A stretch of 64,000 nucleotides of DNA from Brevundimonas sp. Root1279 (GCF_001425945.1 NZ_LMEB01000009.1:186001-250000), one strand, 5' to 3'. Shown: positions 8,660 to 15,906, counted from the first letter of the stretch. The notes: generated by a model not told the origin, from the letters alone. Numbers and translations: made by a program.

Positions 8660-10134
8660 GCGTCACCGCCGAACGAGAAGCGCTCGCCGCGGGGATAGTC
8701 CTGCTCGCGGGCGAGGTTTCCGAAGCGGGTCGTGTCGCTGTCGAAGGACAGGCGAACGGTGCCGATGGGGCCGTGGCGCTGCTTGCCGACGATGACCTCG
8801 GCCTGGTTGCGGCACTGGTCCAGGGCCTCGATCCACTTCATGTGGGCGTCGGTGCCTTCCTTGGGCTCCGAGCGGCTGAGGTAGTATTCCTCGCGGTACA
8901 CGAACATGACGCAGTCGGCGTCCTGCTCGATCGAGCCGGATTCCCGAAGGTCCGACAGCATGGGGCGCTTGTCGTCGCGGCTCTCGACCTGGCGGGAGAG
9001 CTGTGACAGGGCGATGATCGGGACGTTCAACTCCTTGGCCAGGGCCTTAAGGGCGCCGGTGATCTGGCTGACCTCCTGAACCCGGTTTCCGCCCTTGGAG
9101 TGGTCCGTGGTGATCAGCTGCAGGTAGTCGACGACGATGAGGTCCAGGCCATGCTTACGGGCATGGCGGCGGGCCTTGGCGCAGAGCCGGGCGATGTTGA
9201 TGCCGCCGGTCTCGTCGATGTGCAGGGGGATGTCCCGAAGCTCGGCCTGGGCGTCCTTCAGGCGTCGGAACTCGGTCTCGTTGATCAGGCCCTTGCGGAT
9301 CTTGTCGTTGGAGACGCCGGCGCGGTCGGAGACGATGCGGAGCGCCAGTTGCTCCTTCGACATCTCGAGCGAGCCGAAGAACACCCGGCCGCCGGCGACG
9401 GTGCGGCGCTCCTGGGTCTCGGGATCAACCACGGCCTTGTAGGAGCGGGCCACGTTGAAGGCGATGTTGGTCGCCAGCGCCGTCTTCCCCATCGACGGAC
9501 GGCCGGCGAGGATAAGCAGATCGGAGGGATGCAGGCCGCCAAGCTTCTGATCGAGGTCGCTCAGGTCGGTGGCAAGGCCAGTCAGCTGGCCGTCGCGCTT
9601 GTAGGCGGCCTCGGCCTGGGCAAGGGCCCCGTCCAGGGCTTCGGCGAAGGTGGCGACCCCCTTGGCCTGCTCACCGGCCTCGGCGAGGCCGAATAGGGCT
9701 CCCTCGGCCTTGGAGACGTGCTCCTCGGCGCTCATGGCTGGGTCGGCAGCCTCGGCGACGATCTCGCCTCCGATGCGGATCAGGTCGCGACGGACTGCGA
9801 GGTCATAGACGGCCCGGGCATACTCAGGGGCCCGAGATGGCGGCGGCGCCGCGTCGACCAGGCGGTAGAGGTAGGCCAGCCCTCCGAAATCGGTGAAGCC
9901 CGGGTCGCTCGCGAAGTTGTCGGCGAGCAGGGTCGGGTCAGCCGAGCGCCCGCCGGCCGCCGCCGCAGTGATCGCGTCGAACAGGCGCTGGTGGAACGGC
10001 TCGTAGAAGTGGGCTCCGCGCAGCTTCTCGGGCAGCCGTTCGAACACGGCGTTGTCGTACAGCAGCGCGCCCAGGAGGGACTGCTCGGCCTCGATGTTGA
10101 CCGGGAGCGCGGGCTGCGAGTCTCGCGGGTCCAT
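8656..10134 (-). CDS. dnaB: Replicative DNA helicase DnaB
   Basis: 492 residues from ATG 10134, which overlaps the previous stop by one base; the longer frame from 10170 adds 12 unrelated residues. The N-terminal domain starts LPVNIEAEQSLLGALLYDNA. The RecA-type motor has Walker A GRPSMGKTALATN at about 211-223, Walker B DLIVVDYLQLI at about 331-341, and the usual LSQLSRQVESRDDKRP and LRESGSIEQDADCVMFVYR motifs. It would unwind phage DNA at the fork, loaded by the DUF1376 protein. Length matches bacterial DnaB (about 470-500). No intein. Confidence 0.95.
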   Translation of the reverse strand: MDPRDSQPALPVNIEAEQSLLGALLYDNAVFERLPEKLRGAHFYEPFHQRLFDAITAAAAGGRSADPTLLADNFASDPGFTDFGGLAYLYRLVDAAPPPSRAPEYARAVYDLAVRRDLIRIGGEIVAEAADPAMSAEEHVSKAEGALFGLAEAGEQAKGVATFAEALDGALAQAEAAYKRDGQLTGLATDLSDLDQKLGGLHPSDLLILAGRPSMGKTALATNIAFNVARSYKAVVDPETQERRTVAGGRVFFGSLEMSKEQLALRIVSDRAGVSNDKIRKGLINETEFRRLKDAQAELRDIPLHIDETGGINIARLCAKARRHARKHGLDLIVVDYLQLITTDHSKGGNRVQEVSQITGALKALAKELNVPIIALSQLSRQVESRDDKRPMLSDLRESGSIEQDADCVMFVYREEYYLSRSEPKEGTDAHMKWIEALDQCRNQAEVIVGKQRHGPIGTVRLSFDSDTTRFGNLAREQDYPRGERFSFGGDA

Positions 10135-10319
10135 CACGCCGCCTTCTCCTGATCGAAGAGAGGGCCGCACTTGATGGCCTCGACGCGGGATAGGGCGGCG
10201 TCGGCGAACCGATGCAGTTGTTCGGCGACGGCTGGGTAGCGCTTCTCGCGCGACTTGGCCTCACGGCGCATCAGGCGGGCGTAGTGGAGTTCGGTGTCGA
10301 CGATGTCGTTGCGGTTCAT
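10134..10319 (-). CDS. Small phage protein, 61 residues
   Basis: ATG 10319 overlapping the previous gene; the stop overlaps the DnaB ATG (TGATG). Basic, helical (YARLMRREAKSREKRYPAVA). No family recognised. Translational coupling on both sides supports it as a real gene. Confidence 0.6.
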   Translation of the reverse strand: MNRNDIVDTELHYARLMRREAKSREKRYPAVAEQLHRFADAALSRVEAIKCGPLFDQEKAA

Positions 10320-10681
10320 GCCTCGTCCCCGTCGTTGGCGGCCTTCGGCAGGCGAGCGAACAGGCGCTCTGCCTCGGCCGCAGCAACCTTGCGCGGGAGG
10401 ATGTCGCGGCCGGCCTCGTAGGCTTCGCGGCTCAGGATCGAGGAAGCGGTTGGGTTGCCGTGCAAGGCCATGAGCTGAACCCGAACGGCTCCAGCGAGTG
10501 ACTGCGCGAAGTCCGCGCGGTCTTCCTCCGGCAGGTCGATGATCTCACAGGCGACCAGGGAGGCGGCGCGAGCGTCCAGTGCCTTCTGTCGAGCGGTCCG
10601 GTCGACGCGAGACTGCTCACGTTCCCGCCGGCGGTCGATCTTCTCGACGATGACTCGTTCGTTGCGGCTCAACGCAGGCAC
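10316..10681 (-). CDS. Phage hypothetical protein, 121 residues
   Basis: GTG start at 10681; the first codons overlap the 3' end of the LexA-type gene by 13 bases. The N-terminal third is a highly charged helix (RVIVEKIDRRREREQSRVDR) with coiled-coil character, followed by EIIDLPEEDRADFAQSLAG. No catalytic motif is seen. Lying in the replication operon, it may be a DNA- or replisome-associated protein, but this is a guess from place only. Confidence 0.6.
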   Translation of the reverse strand: MPALSRNERVIVEKIDRRREREQSRVDRTARQKALDARAASLVACEIIDLPEEDRADFAQSLAGAVRVQLMALHGNPTASSILSREAYEAGRDILPRKVAAAEAERLFARLPKAANDGDEA

Positions 10682-11010
10682 TCCAGGACAAGTTGACGGA
10701 CGCGCGGCCAGGGGAGATCGCCTTCGAGGGCCTTGGCGCGGATCAGTGAGGCGCAGATGCCGTCGGCGACTTCAGAGGCCCGCAGAGGGGAGGGCGCGGG
10801 CCTGATCACCTCCAGCGAGCGCCTACGGTTCGCCAGCCGCCGAACGAGGCCGCGCTCTTCCAAGGCGGTGATGAGGCGGTGGATGCTGCTCTTGCCCTCG
10901 ATGTCGAGACGATCGGCGATCTCGCTGTAGGTCGGCGACACGCCGTCCACGGTCAGATCTTCGATCGCCTTCAGGCAGTCAGCCTGCCGCCGTGTGAGCC
11001 CCATCGTCAT
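10669..11010 (-). CDS. LexA-type winged-helix DNA-binding protein without the protease domain
   Basis: 113 residues from ATG 11010 (ATG 11004 also possible). MGLTRRQADCLKAIEDLTVD, then SPTYSEIADRLDIEGKSSIH and GLVRRLANRRRSLEVI follow the LexA N-terminal domain closely (LT.RQ..iL.fI, PS..EIA..LG, ...v.r.l..LE.rGli.R). LexA's C-terminal autocleavage part (Ala-Gly site, Ser/Lys dyad) is absent; the remaining 45 residues (SEVADGICASLIRAKALEGD) are unrelated. It could bind SOS-box-like or phage operators without responding to RecA, but the target is unknown. The ATG overlaps the previous gene (ATGA). Confidence 0.72.
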   Translation of the reverse strand: MTMGLTRRQADCLKAIEDLTVDGVSPTYSEIADRLDIEGKSSIHRLITALEERGLVRRLANRRRSLEVIRPAPSPLRASEVADGICASLIRAKALEGDLPWPRVRQLVLECLR

Positions 11011-11207
11011 CCGATCCAGCTCCCATTGTCGTTGGCGGAGAGCGTCAGGCGCTCGATCTCGGTGGCGGTGATGGCGCGGACAGCGTCCATGCCGCCTAGG
11101 TCTCGTATCGTCCGCATGGCCCCAGCGAGCCGGGCGCGGGCGATCGCGATGTTGTCGGCCCGCTGGATGCCCCGAGCGGCGGCCTCGAAAGCAGCGGCGG
11201 CGTTCAT
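11007..11207 (-). CDS. Small phage protein, 66 residues
   Basis: ATG 11207 overlaps the GcrA stop (ATGA) and its stop overlaps the next gene. Starts MNAAAAFEAAARGIQRADNI; helical, Ala-rich, with MRTIRDLGGMDAVRAITATE in the middle. No function recognised. Confidence 0.6.
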   Translation of the reverse strand: MNAAAAFEAAARGIQRADNIAIARARLAGAMRTIRDLGGMDAVRAITATEIERLTLSANDNGSWIG

Positions 11208-11884
11208 GCGGCGTATCTCCGCAATGAGCGTTCATAGGCCTTGGGGTCGGGCTTGTTGCCGAGGAGTGACCGCGAGACAGCGCGGCGCGCATGCTCAGCG
11301 CAGTAGGTCTCGACGGCCTTGTTCGAGACCTCGGGGACAGGTTGGCCGCAGCAGAGCTGGTTCGCCGGCCGATCGGGCTCGCCAACGGGCCAGGAGCAAC
11401 GACCGAAGGGCCGAGCGATCAACAGCACGGCATCGTCGTTGGCGGGCGCGGCGAAGCGAGCGAGGACGCTCCTGCCGTAGATGGCGTGTTCCTCTGAGCG
11501 CCGCTGGGCCTCAGCGGCGTTGACCGTCCCCACCTTCCCGAACACCGCGGCGGGCTTCAAGTGCGGGCCCTGCTTTGCCGGCTGACGCTTGGTCTTTGGG
11601 TGCGGGTTGGCGAGAGCACGGGCGCTGCGGGCCGCGTTCGCACGTTGCAACGCCTCAATCGACCTCTGCCTGGCAGCGGCGTTCATCCGGTTCGCCCAGG
11701 CCAGGTTAGCCTGAATGACTTCGGGCGAGTGCTTCAGTCCCAGCCGCGACAGACGTCCGATGATCTGGTTTCGCGTGAGGCTCATAGCCTCCGCAATCTG
11801 GCCGCTCGTCTTGAACTGAGCGTGGTGCTTGCGCAGTTCGACGTCCCGCTCGGGCCAGGGACGGACAGGCTTGGTGGTGGTCAT
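11204..11884 (-). CDS. GcrA-family regulator encoded by the prophage
   Basis: 226 residues, ATG 11884. The N-terminal 50 residues form the GcrA-type HTH (WPERDVELRKHHAQFKTSGQ, IAEAMSLTRNQIIGRLSRLGL). The C-terminus carries the family signature: CSWPVGEPDRPANQLCCGQP followed by YCAEHARRA. Between lies a long basic linker. In Caulobacter, GcrA binds sigma-70 and promoters with methylated GANTC sites to time S-phase genes. A phage copy in the early replication operon may redirect host or phage transcription in the cell cycle. The fold call is firm; the role in the phage is inference. It ends overlapping a 66-residue gene. Confidence 0.85.
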   Translation of the reverse strand: MTTTKPVRPWPERDVELRKHHAQFKTSGQIAEAMSLTRNQIIGRLSRLGLKHSPEVIQANLAWANRMNAAARQRSIEALQRANAARSARALANPHPKTKRQPAKQGPHLKPAAVFGKVGTVNAAEAQRRSEEHAIYGRSVLARFAAPANDDAVLLIARPFGRCSWPVGEPDRPANQLCCGQPVPEVSNKAVETYCAEHARRAVSRSLLGNKPDPKAYERSLRRYAA

Positions 11885-12387
11885 GCTGCGCTCCTGAAAT
11901 TCATGGGGTCCCAGCGGCCGGCCTCCTTCGGGAAGCGCAGGCGCAGGGCGCAGAGCCAGACACCGAAGGCGTCGGCTTCGTCTGAGACGATGGGGGTGAG
12001 GCTGTAGTGACGGGCCGCAGCCATCATGAGCTGCTTGTCGGCCCGTCCGTCGCCGGTCAGGGCCTTCTTCACTTGGCTGGTGGCGACCTCAGCGACCTCG
12101 ATGCCCAGGCGGTGCCCGATCATCTCAGTGACGCCCGCCATCCCCTGCAGTTTGCGGGTGGTGGCGATCTGGGTCTGCCCAGCGAGGATCGGGGCCTCGA
12201 TGACGATGAGAGTGGGCCCGACCTCGCGAACCTTGGGCTCCAGCCAGTCCTGCCAGGCACACAGGAACCGACCCACGTCGGGACCGGTCGAAGGCATGAC
12301 GACATGACCGAGCGTCGGAACCTCGCCGGTGTCGGCGGGCCCGAAGCAGAAGCCGGTCTGGGTCGCGAGGTCGAGCGCCAGCAACAT
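11881..12387 (-). CDS. RuvC-like Holliday junction resolvase
   Basis: 168 residues, ATG 12387, overlapping neighbours on both sides. RNase H-fold residues are in place: Asp6 in LLALDLATQTG, Glu64 in LIVIEAPI, and the Asp pair in DEADAFGVWLCALR near 136-139. Lys/Gln residues of VATSQVKKALTGDGRADKQ match the RuvC substrate loop. It would resolve four-way and branched DNA before packaging. Length and motif spacing match phage RuvC-type endonucleases. Confidence 0.85.
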   Translation of the reverse strand: MLLALDLATQTGFCFGPADTGEVPTLGHVVMPSTGPDVGRFLCAWQDWLEPKVREVGPTLIVIEAPILAGQTQIATTRKLQGMAGVTEMIGHRLGIEVAEVATSQVKKALTGDGRADKQLMMAAARHYSLTPIVSDEADAFGVWLCALRLRFPKEAGRWDPMNFRSAA

Positions 12388-12944
12388 CAGGCGGCGGCCT
12401 CTTGCTCGGAGGCGTCGTTGGCCGCATCAGGCGTCTTGGCATACGCGGCGGCCATCTCGGTCTGAGCCCGACGCCAGCCTTGCGAGAAGTCGGGATGATG
12501 GGCCGGCGAGACCCAGTCCGGCGGGACCTCGTCTTCACCGCGGCGACCCATGGCGTAGCCTTCAGCATCCGCGTCGACGGCATCCCGGGCGCCATCGCCC
12601 AGGCCGAACAGATCGGGTTGCGCGCCGGCGGGCAGGCCAGCCCAGCGGCGGAGCTTGGCGCGGCGCTCCTCCTCGGCGACTAGGTCACGGACGCTGGCCT
12701 TGCCGTCGTCCAGGATGGCCTGCAGCTCCTTGCGCTTGAAGCCGTCGCCCTTCGCCTCGTTGAACATGTCGTTCATGACTGAGCGCTCGGCGTCGAGCTC
12801 GGCCTTCTTGATCGCCACCCGGTTCTGCTGGGTCCGTAGCTTGTTCAGGTGCGAGAGGAAGTTGGCTTCCTCGTTCGCGTTCGGGATCTGCGGCGACGAC
12901 CCGGCTTCCGGAGTCTCCGGCTCACTCTTCAACTGTCGGGCCAT
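12387..12944 (-). CDS. Coiled-coil phage protein resembling GapR/DUF2312 in its middle
   Basis: 185 residues, ATG 12944. Residues about 25-95 (LNKLRTQQNRVAIKKAELDA, then FNEAKGDGFKRKELQAILDD and VAEEERRAKLRRWAGLP) have the length, charge and AKG.GF...L..I pattern of GapR, the Caulobacterales protein that encircles overtwisted DNA ahead of replication forks. The C-terminal 80 residues are low-complexity and acidic (WVSPAHHPDFSQGWRRAQTE). Resemblance is by eye, so treat GapR-like as tentative; a phage recombination accessory protein is possible. It lies in the replication operon, which suits a DNA-bound role. Confidence 0.6.
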   Translation of the reverse strand: MARQLKSEPETPEAGSSPQIPNANEEANFLSHLNKLRTQQNRVAIKKAELDAERSVMNDMFNEAKGDGFKRKELQAILDDGKASVRDLVAEEERRAKLRRWAGLPAGAQPDLFGLGDGARDAVDADAEGYAMGRRGEDEVPPDWVSPAHHPDFSQGWRRAQTEMAAAYAKTPDAANDASEQEAAA

Positions 12945-12991
12945 GCTGGCCTCCTTGCTGACCGCTCAGCGGGGCGGTCGGTCCCGTCCGG

Positions 12992-13444
12992 TCACGCCGC
13001 GCGAAGCGGCGAAGGGGTGGCGGCCTCGATCGCCCGGCGGACACCGCGGACGCGCTCAAGCGCTTCTTCGGCGTCGCGCTCGGCGGCAGCGATCAGGTCC
13101 ATGTCGTTGGGGGAGAGGCGACCGTCGGCCAGGGCCTCGCGGACAGTCGAGACGACGTCCATGCTCTCCTGGGCCAGGTCGAAGGCGAGCTCTTTGAGGC
13201 AGCCGGTGATCGGCTTGGCCTTGCAGAGATCGAACAGGGCGGCGCTGTAGATCGGGCGGGCGATGTACGCCTCAAGGTCCGCGATCACGTCCGCCGGCAT
13301 GGTCGAGGCGTCGTGCGGGTTCTGATAGCCGGAGAGCGCCGACTTCTTCACCCGGCAGGCGCGCGCAGCCTCCTCCAGGCCCCCGCAGGCCTCGATCAGT
13401 TCGCCAGCGAGGCGGGAGTGTTCGCGATGGCTGAGCTTGTTCAC
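12992..13444 (-). CDS. CII-like (Phage_CP76 type) regulator
   Basis: 150 residues, GTG start at 13444. MNKLSHREHSRLAGELIEAC, then GLEEAARACRVKKSALSGYQ and TMPADVIADLEAYIARPIYS give an HTH with the layout of phage CII/CP76 regulators. The C-terminal half is helical (LSPNDMDLIAAAERDAEEAL) and may oligomerise. As second or third gene after the Cro-like gene, it occupies a lambda cII-like slot and may set the lysis/lysogeny balance. Family assignment is moderate. Confidence 0.62.
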   Translation of the reverse strand: MNKLSHREHSRLAGELIEACGGLEEAARACRVKKSALSGYQNPHDASTMPADVIADLEAYIARPIYSAALFDLCKAKPITGCLKELAFDLAQESMDVVSTVREALADGRLSPNDMDLIAAAERDAEEALERVRGVRRAIEAATPSPLRAA

Positions 13445-13485
13445 TGGATGTCTCTCGGGCGTTTCCGGATGACCGGGGCGAGCGT

Positions 13486-13728
13486 TCAGAGGATTGGGGA
13501 GGCTGGAAGTTCGGGGGAGGCGGGGGCGTGGTCGTTCGCGGGTGCAGGATGTTCAGCGGCTTCGACACGGAGGCCGAAGGCTGGGCGCTGCGGGAGGTCC
13601 GGACGCTCTGCGGCCTCACGCTGGGCGGCGACCGCGGCGTTGAAGAGGACGCGCTGGGAGCCCAGGACAGCGCCCCGACGCTGGAGCCGGCGCGCGACCG
13701 CGATCACCTGCGCCTGATCAGCAGCCAC
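13486..13728 (-). CDS. Small phage protein, 80 residues
   Basis: The frame stays open back to 13782, but the best start is GTG 13728, with GGAGG 5 bases upstream. Begins VAADQAQVIAVARRLQRRGA; the second half is Pro/Ala-rich (APANDHAPASPELPASP). No family recognised. It fills the space between the Cro-like and CII-like genes in the same direction. Composition alone would not prove it. Confidence 0.45.
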   Translation of the reverse strand: MAADQAQVIAVARRLQRRGAVLGSQRVLFNAAVAAQREAAERPDLPQRPAFGLRVEAAEHPAPANDHAPASPELPASPIL

Positions 13729-13846
13729 GGAAGCCTCCGGTGAAGAGAACGGCCCCGGCGGGGCGTGAGGAATGGGGGTCAACCCCGCCGGGGGTCACGA
13801 CGCGGGCTTGGGGGGAACCGCGGCGCGATGTCGTGGAGGCTGACAT

Positions 13847-14056
13847 TCAGGCAGCCTCGTCATGGGAGTTGTCGTCGTTGGCCGCGCGCTTGGCGGGGAG
13901 GGGCCAGGAGCTCACCGGAATGCCGAGCTCTCGCTCCAGCTTCAGGGCCAGCGCGAGCGAAGGCGATTTGCCTCCGGCGAGCAGCTGATGGGAGTAGGGC
14001 TTGCTTACTCCGAGGCGCTGGAGATCGGCGGCCTTGATGTCGAGAGCGGCTTTCAT
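13847..14056 (-). CDS. Cro-like small HTH regulator, first gene of the leftward operon
   Basis: 69 residues from ATG 14056. KAALDIKAADLQRLGVSKPY, then SHQLLAGGKSPSLALALKLE is a compact XRE-type HTH, and the tail (PAKRAANDDNSHDEAA) is disordered. The predicted -10 box at 14066-14071 would start the RNA about 3 bases before this ATG, so the message is almost leaderless. It faces a second HTH gene at 14153, giving a cI/cro-like switch. Which of the two binds the GTATG-N7-CATAC operators is not known. Confidence 0.72.
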   Translation of the reverse strand: MKAALDIKAADLQRLGVSKPYSHQLLAGGKSPSLALALKLERELGIPVSSWPLPAKRAANDDNSHDEAA

Positions 14057-14065
14057 GACGCCGAA

Positions 14066-14093
14066 GGTATGCGAATGACATACTTCTCGGCAA
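14066..14093 (-). promoter_or_regulatory. Leftward early promoter with embedded operator
   Basis: Reading leftward: -35 TTGCCG (14093-14088), 16-base spacer, -10 CATACC (14071-14066). A perfect dyad GTATG-N7-CATAC occupies 14067-14083, so one half-site is the -10 itself. The same arrangement recurs at 16.73-16.79 kb. A separate AGTATG half-site lies at 14101-14106. A bound repressor would block RNA polymerase. Promoter boxes were assigned by eye. Confidence 0.65.
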
Positions 14094-14152
14094 GCGAAAA
14101 AGTATGCTCTCAGCGAAACGACAGCGTTGGCGCGAACGCGCACAATGTATGG

Positions 14153-14458
14153 ATGGAGCACAACCACCTTCGCGCCTGGCGAAAGTTCCGCCATTTGACG
14201 CTCGACGAGGTCGCGGCGGCGATCGGCTCGACCAAGGCCACTGTTCAACAGCTCGAGGTCGGCCGCATGTCGCTGTCGCAGAAGTGGCTGATCAAGATCG
14301 CGCCCGTCCTCGGCACGACGCCAGGCATGCTGCTCGACCACGATCCGAACGATCTTCCCACCAGCGTCCTCGAGACCTGGGCCTCGATCCCGTCGGAAGA
14401 TCAGCCGAAGGCCCTGGAAGTGCTGAAGGCCTTCAAGAGAACGGGCACGGACGGATGA
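14153..14458 (+). CDS. XRE-family repressor-like regulator (CI position)
   Basis: 101 residues from ATG 14153. HLRAWRKFRHLTLDEVAAAI, then GSTKATVQQLEVGRMSLSQK and WLIKIAPVLGTTPGMLLDHD is a textbook XRE HTH. The last 25 residues (WASIPSEDQPKALEVLKAFK) form a helix that may dimerise. No ribosome site is visible just upstream, so a leaderless message is possible; the frame stays open back to 13862. There is no LexA-like cleavage domain, so induction would need an antirepressor or another route. Its C-terminus is echoed in the 47-residue gene at 14877. Confidence 0.72.
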   Translation: MEHNHLRAWRKFRHLTLDEVAAAIGSTKATVQQLEVGRMSLSQKWLIKIAPVLGTTPGMLLDHDPNDLPTSVLETWASIPSEDQPKALEVLKAFKRTGTDG

Positions 14459-14853
14459 TCGCTATCCTCGCGGCGCTGGCCCTCCAATCAGCGCCTCCGT
14501 ACCTTCAGTTCATGGAGGAGGCCGAAGCGCTTGGCCGCGCGGCTTACCTGGGCGGCGTGTGCGCCGGCATGGGCATCGTGGAGACCGACGAGGGCGCTCT
14601 GCAGGACCTGGCTGACGATTTCATACGCCGTGCCACGATCGCGCGAACCGACGGCCCTGTCCTAGACGGCGCTCTGCAGTCCGGTATCCAGCGCGAGAAG
14701 GAAGCAGTCGCGCTCATGATGGACCTCGGGCCCGACGACGGGTCCGCGCGTCGCCGACAGCGGGAAGATCAGGCTGCTGAGTACTTCGGAAAGGGCTGTG
14801 CCGACCTCACGCTGGACTATCCGGAAGCCTTCAAGCTGCCGGCAGAAAACTAA
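14455..14853 (+). CDS. Small protein with hydrophobic N-terminus, 132 residues
   Basis: ATG 14455 overlaps the repressor stop (ATGA). The N-terminus MIAILAALALQSAPP is a short hydrophobic segment; the rest is soluble, with Cys residues in GGVCAGMGIV and FGKGCADLTLD and acidic helices between. Two other genes just downstream start with similar hydrophobic dozen-residue leaders ending in QS. Secreted or membrane-anchored is likely. No family recognised. Expressed with the repressor, it is a candidate lysogenic-conversion gene. Confidence 0.6.
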   Translation: MIAILAALALQSAPPYLQFMEEAEALGRAAYLGGVCAGMGIVETDEGALQDLADDFIRRATIARTDGPVLDGALQSGIQREKEAVALMMDLGPDDGSARRRQREDQAAEYFGKGCADLTLDYPEAFKLPAEN

Positions 14854-14876
14854 CCGGCCTTTCGGGGGAGAGCCGC

Positions 14877-15020
14877 ATGCTTGCCTACATCGCCGCCCTG
14901 GCGATCCAATCGACGGGTCCGTCCGACGTCATGGAGATTTGGGGCGACATCAGCGAAGAAGACCGGCCAGCAGCCATTCGCGCGCTGTGGGGCTTCCGCC
15001 GCACGGGGACCGACGGATGA
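14877..15020 (+). CDS. 47-residue protein, chimera of leader and repressor tail
   Basis: Too short for routine gene calling. ATG 14877 has a strong GGGGGAG site 6 bases upstream. The protein is MLAYIAALAIQSTGP joined to EIWGDISEEDRPAAIRALWG and ends FRRTGTDG. The second half parallels the C-terminus of the repressor at 14153 (WASIPSEDQPKALEVLKAFK, ending TGTDG), and the first half parallels the start of the next-door genes. Its stop overlaps the following ATG (ATGA), as at the repressor. Whether it acts, for example as a decoy dimerisation partner of the repressor, is speculation. Confidence 0.45.
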   Translation: MLAYIAALAIQSTGPSDVMEIWGDISEEDRPAAIRALWGFRRTGTDG

Positions 15021-15712
15021 TCACGCTCGCTCTTGCTTTGCTCGTCCAGAGCGCGGAGCTGCCGAGGGATATCCCGGTATGCATTGCCTATCACGAGCGC
15101 CTGGTCCGGCGCGGCGAGTCTTCGGCGCCCGCCATCGGTGAAGAGCGCGCATCGGACGTCGGTGATCCGATCCTGGTCGCGTCGCGCTACGAGGTTCGTG
15201 ATGCCGGACTGACTCTTAGCGAGCCGCTGGTGATCTCTGGCACGACGAGCCGGGCACCCTTTACGTTGATCATCCCTGTAGGCACCGGGATCGTCGAAGA
15301 GCCGGCCGGGTATAGCGCGAGGGGGTACGTCTTCAACGGTCAAGGCCCTAAGCCCACCGCGGTCCATTTCGAGCCTGACGGCAGCGGCAACCCGGTCGCC
15401 AGGGTGTCCTGGGGCTGGGTCAAGGAGCGCCATCAGATTACTCAGGGCGTCTTCCGCACCGCGCCCACGGAATGCGTCTCAGTTCCGCGTGACAGCCTGA
15501 CACGGCAGCTCGCCTTCACCGGCATTTCGCGCGGGGTTGTCTCCCTCGAGTATCGGGAGTTCTCCGGCGACATGGCGCGGCCGGCGTTCACCCAGGTAGC
15601 GACCTACGATCTCGCGGACGGGACTACCATTGGCTTCCGCGGCGCTCGGATCGAGGTGCTGAGCGCCGACAACACCGAGATCCGGTATCGCATCCTTCGG
15701 ACATTTGACTAG
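15017..15712 (+). CDS. Possibly secreted protein of unknown function, 231 residues
   Basis: ATG 15017 overlaps the previous stop. Hydrophobic start MITLALALLVQSAEL, then a mainly beta protein with ESSAPAIGEERASDVGDPIL, GTTSRAPFTLIIPVGTG and repeated aromatic residues. One Cys early (IPVCIAY) and one in PTECVSV could form a disulfide. No family recognised. As the last gene of the immunity operon it may alter the lysogen's envelope. GC is similar to the neighbours. Confidence 0.6.
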   Translation: MITLALALLVQSAELPRDIPVCIAYHERLVRRGESSAPAIGEERASDVGDPILVASRYEVRDAGLTLSEPLVISGTTSRAPFTLIIPVGTGIVEEPAGYSARGYVFNGQGPKPTAVHFEPDGSGNPVARVSWGWVKERHQITQGVFRTAPTECVSVPRDSLTRQLAFTGISRGVVSLEYREFSGDMARPAFTQVATYDLADGTTIGFRGARIEVLSADNTEIRYRILRTFD

Positions 15713-15850
15713 GCCAGCGAGCGCGGTTCGGGGCGGCGGGGCCTGTTAACTGGACCTAAATGGCCGACTCGTGCATTATGCAACTGCGCGCGACACGGTG
15801 AATCTCCGGGCCGTAGCCAGTTCGTTTTAAGGCAAGTGGACGGGTGCAAT

Positions 15851-15906
15851 GTGGGGGAAAACGGAGTCCCCACCGCGCAAGAAGGGGCGGGAGACCGCCC
15901 CTTTTT
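15851..15906 (+). terminator. Tandem hairpins ending in a Rho-independent terminator
   Basis: First hairpin: GTGGGG (from 15851) pairing with CCCCAC about 11 bases later. Second: GGGGCGG (15884-15890), GAGA loop, CCGCCCC (15895-15901), then TTTTT. The second is a clear terminator for the rightward immunity operon. The rest of 15,713-15,850 has no gene; it contains the palindrome TGCAT-T-ATGCA at about 15,773. A small structured RNA is possible. Confidence 0.75.

Noticed and set aside
14041..14341. Leftward frame extending the Cro-like gene to 14341
   Set aside because: It would read through the operator and promoter and into the opposing repressor gene; the HTH begins only at Met 14056.
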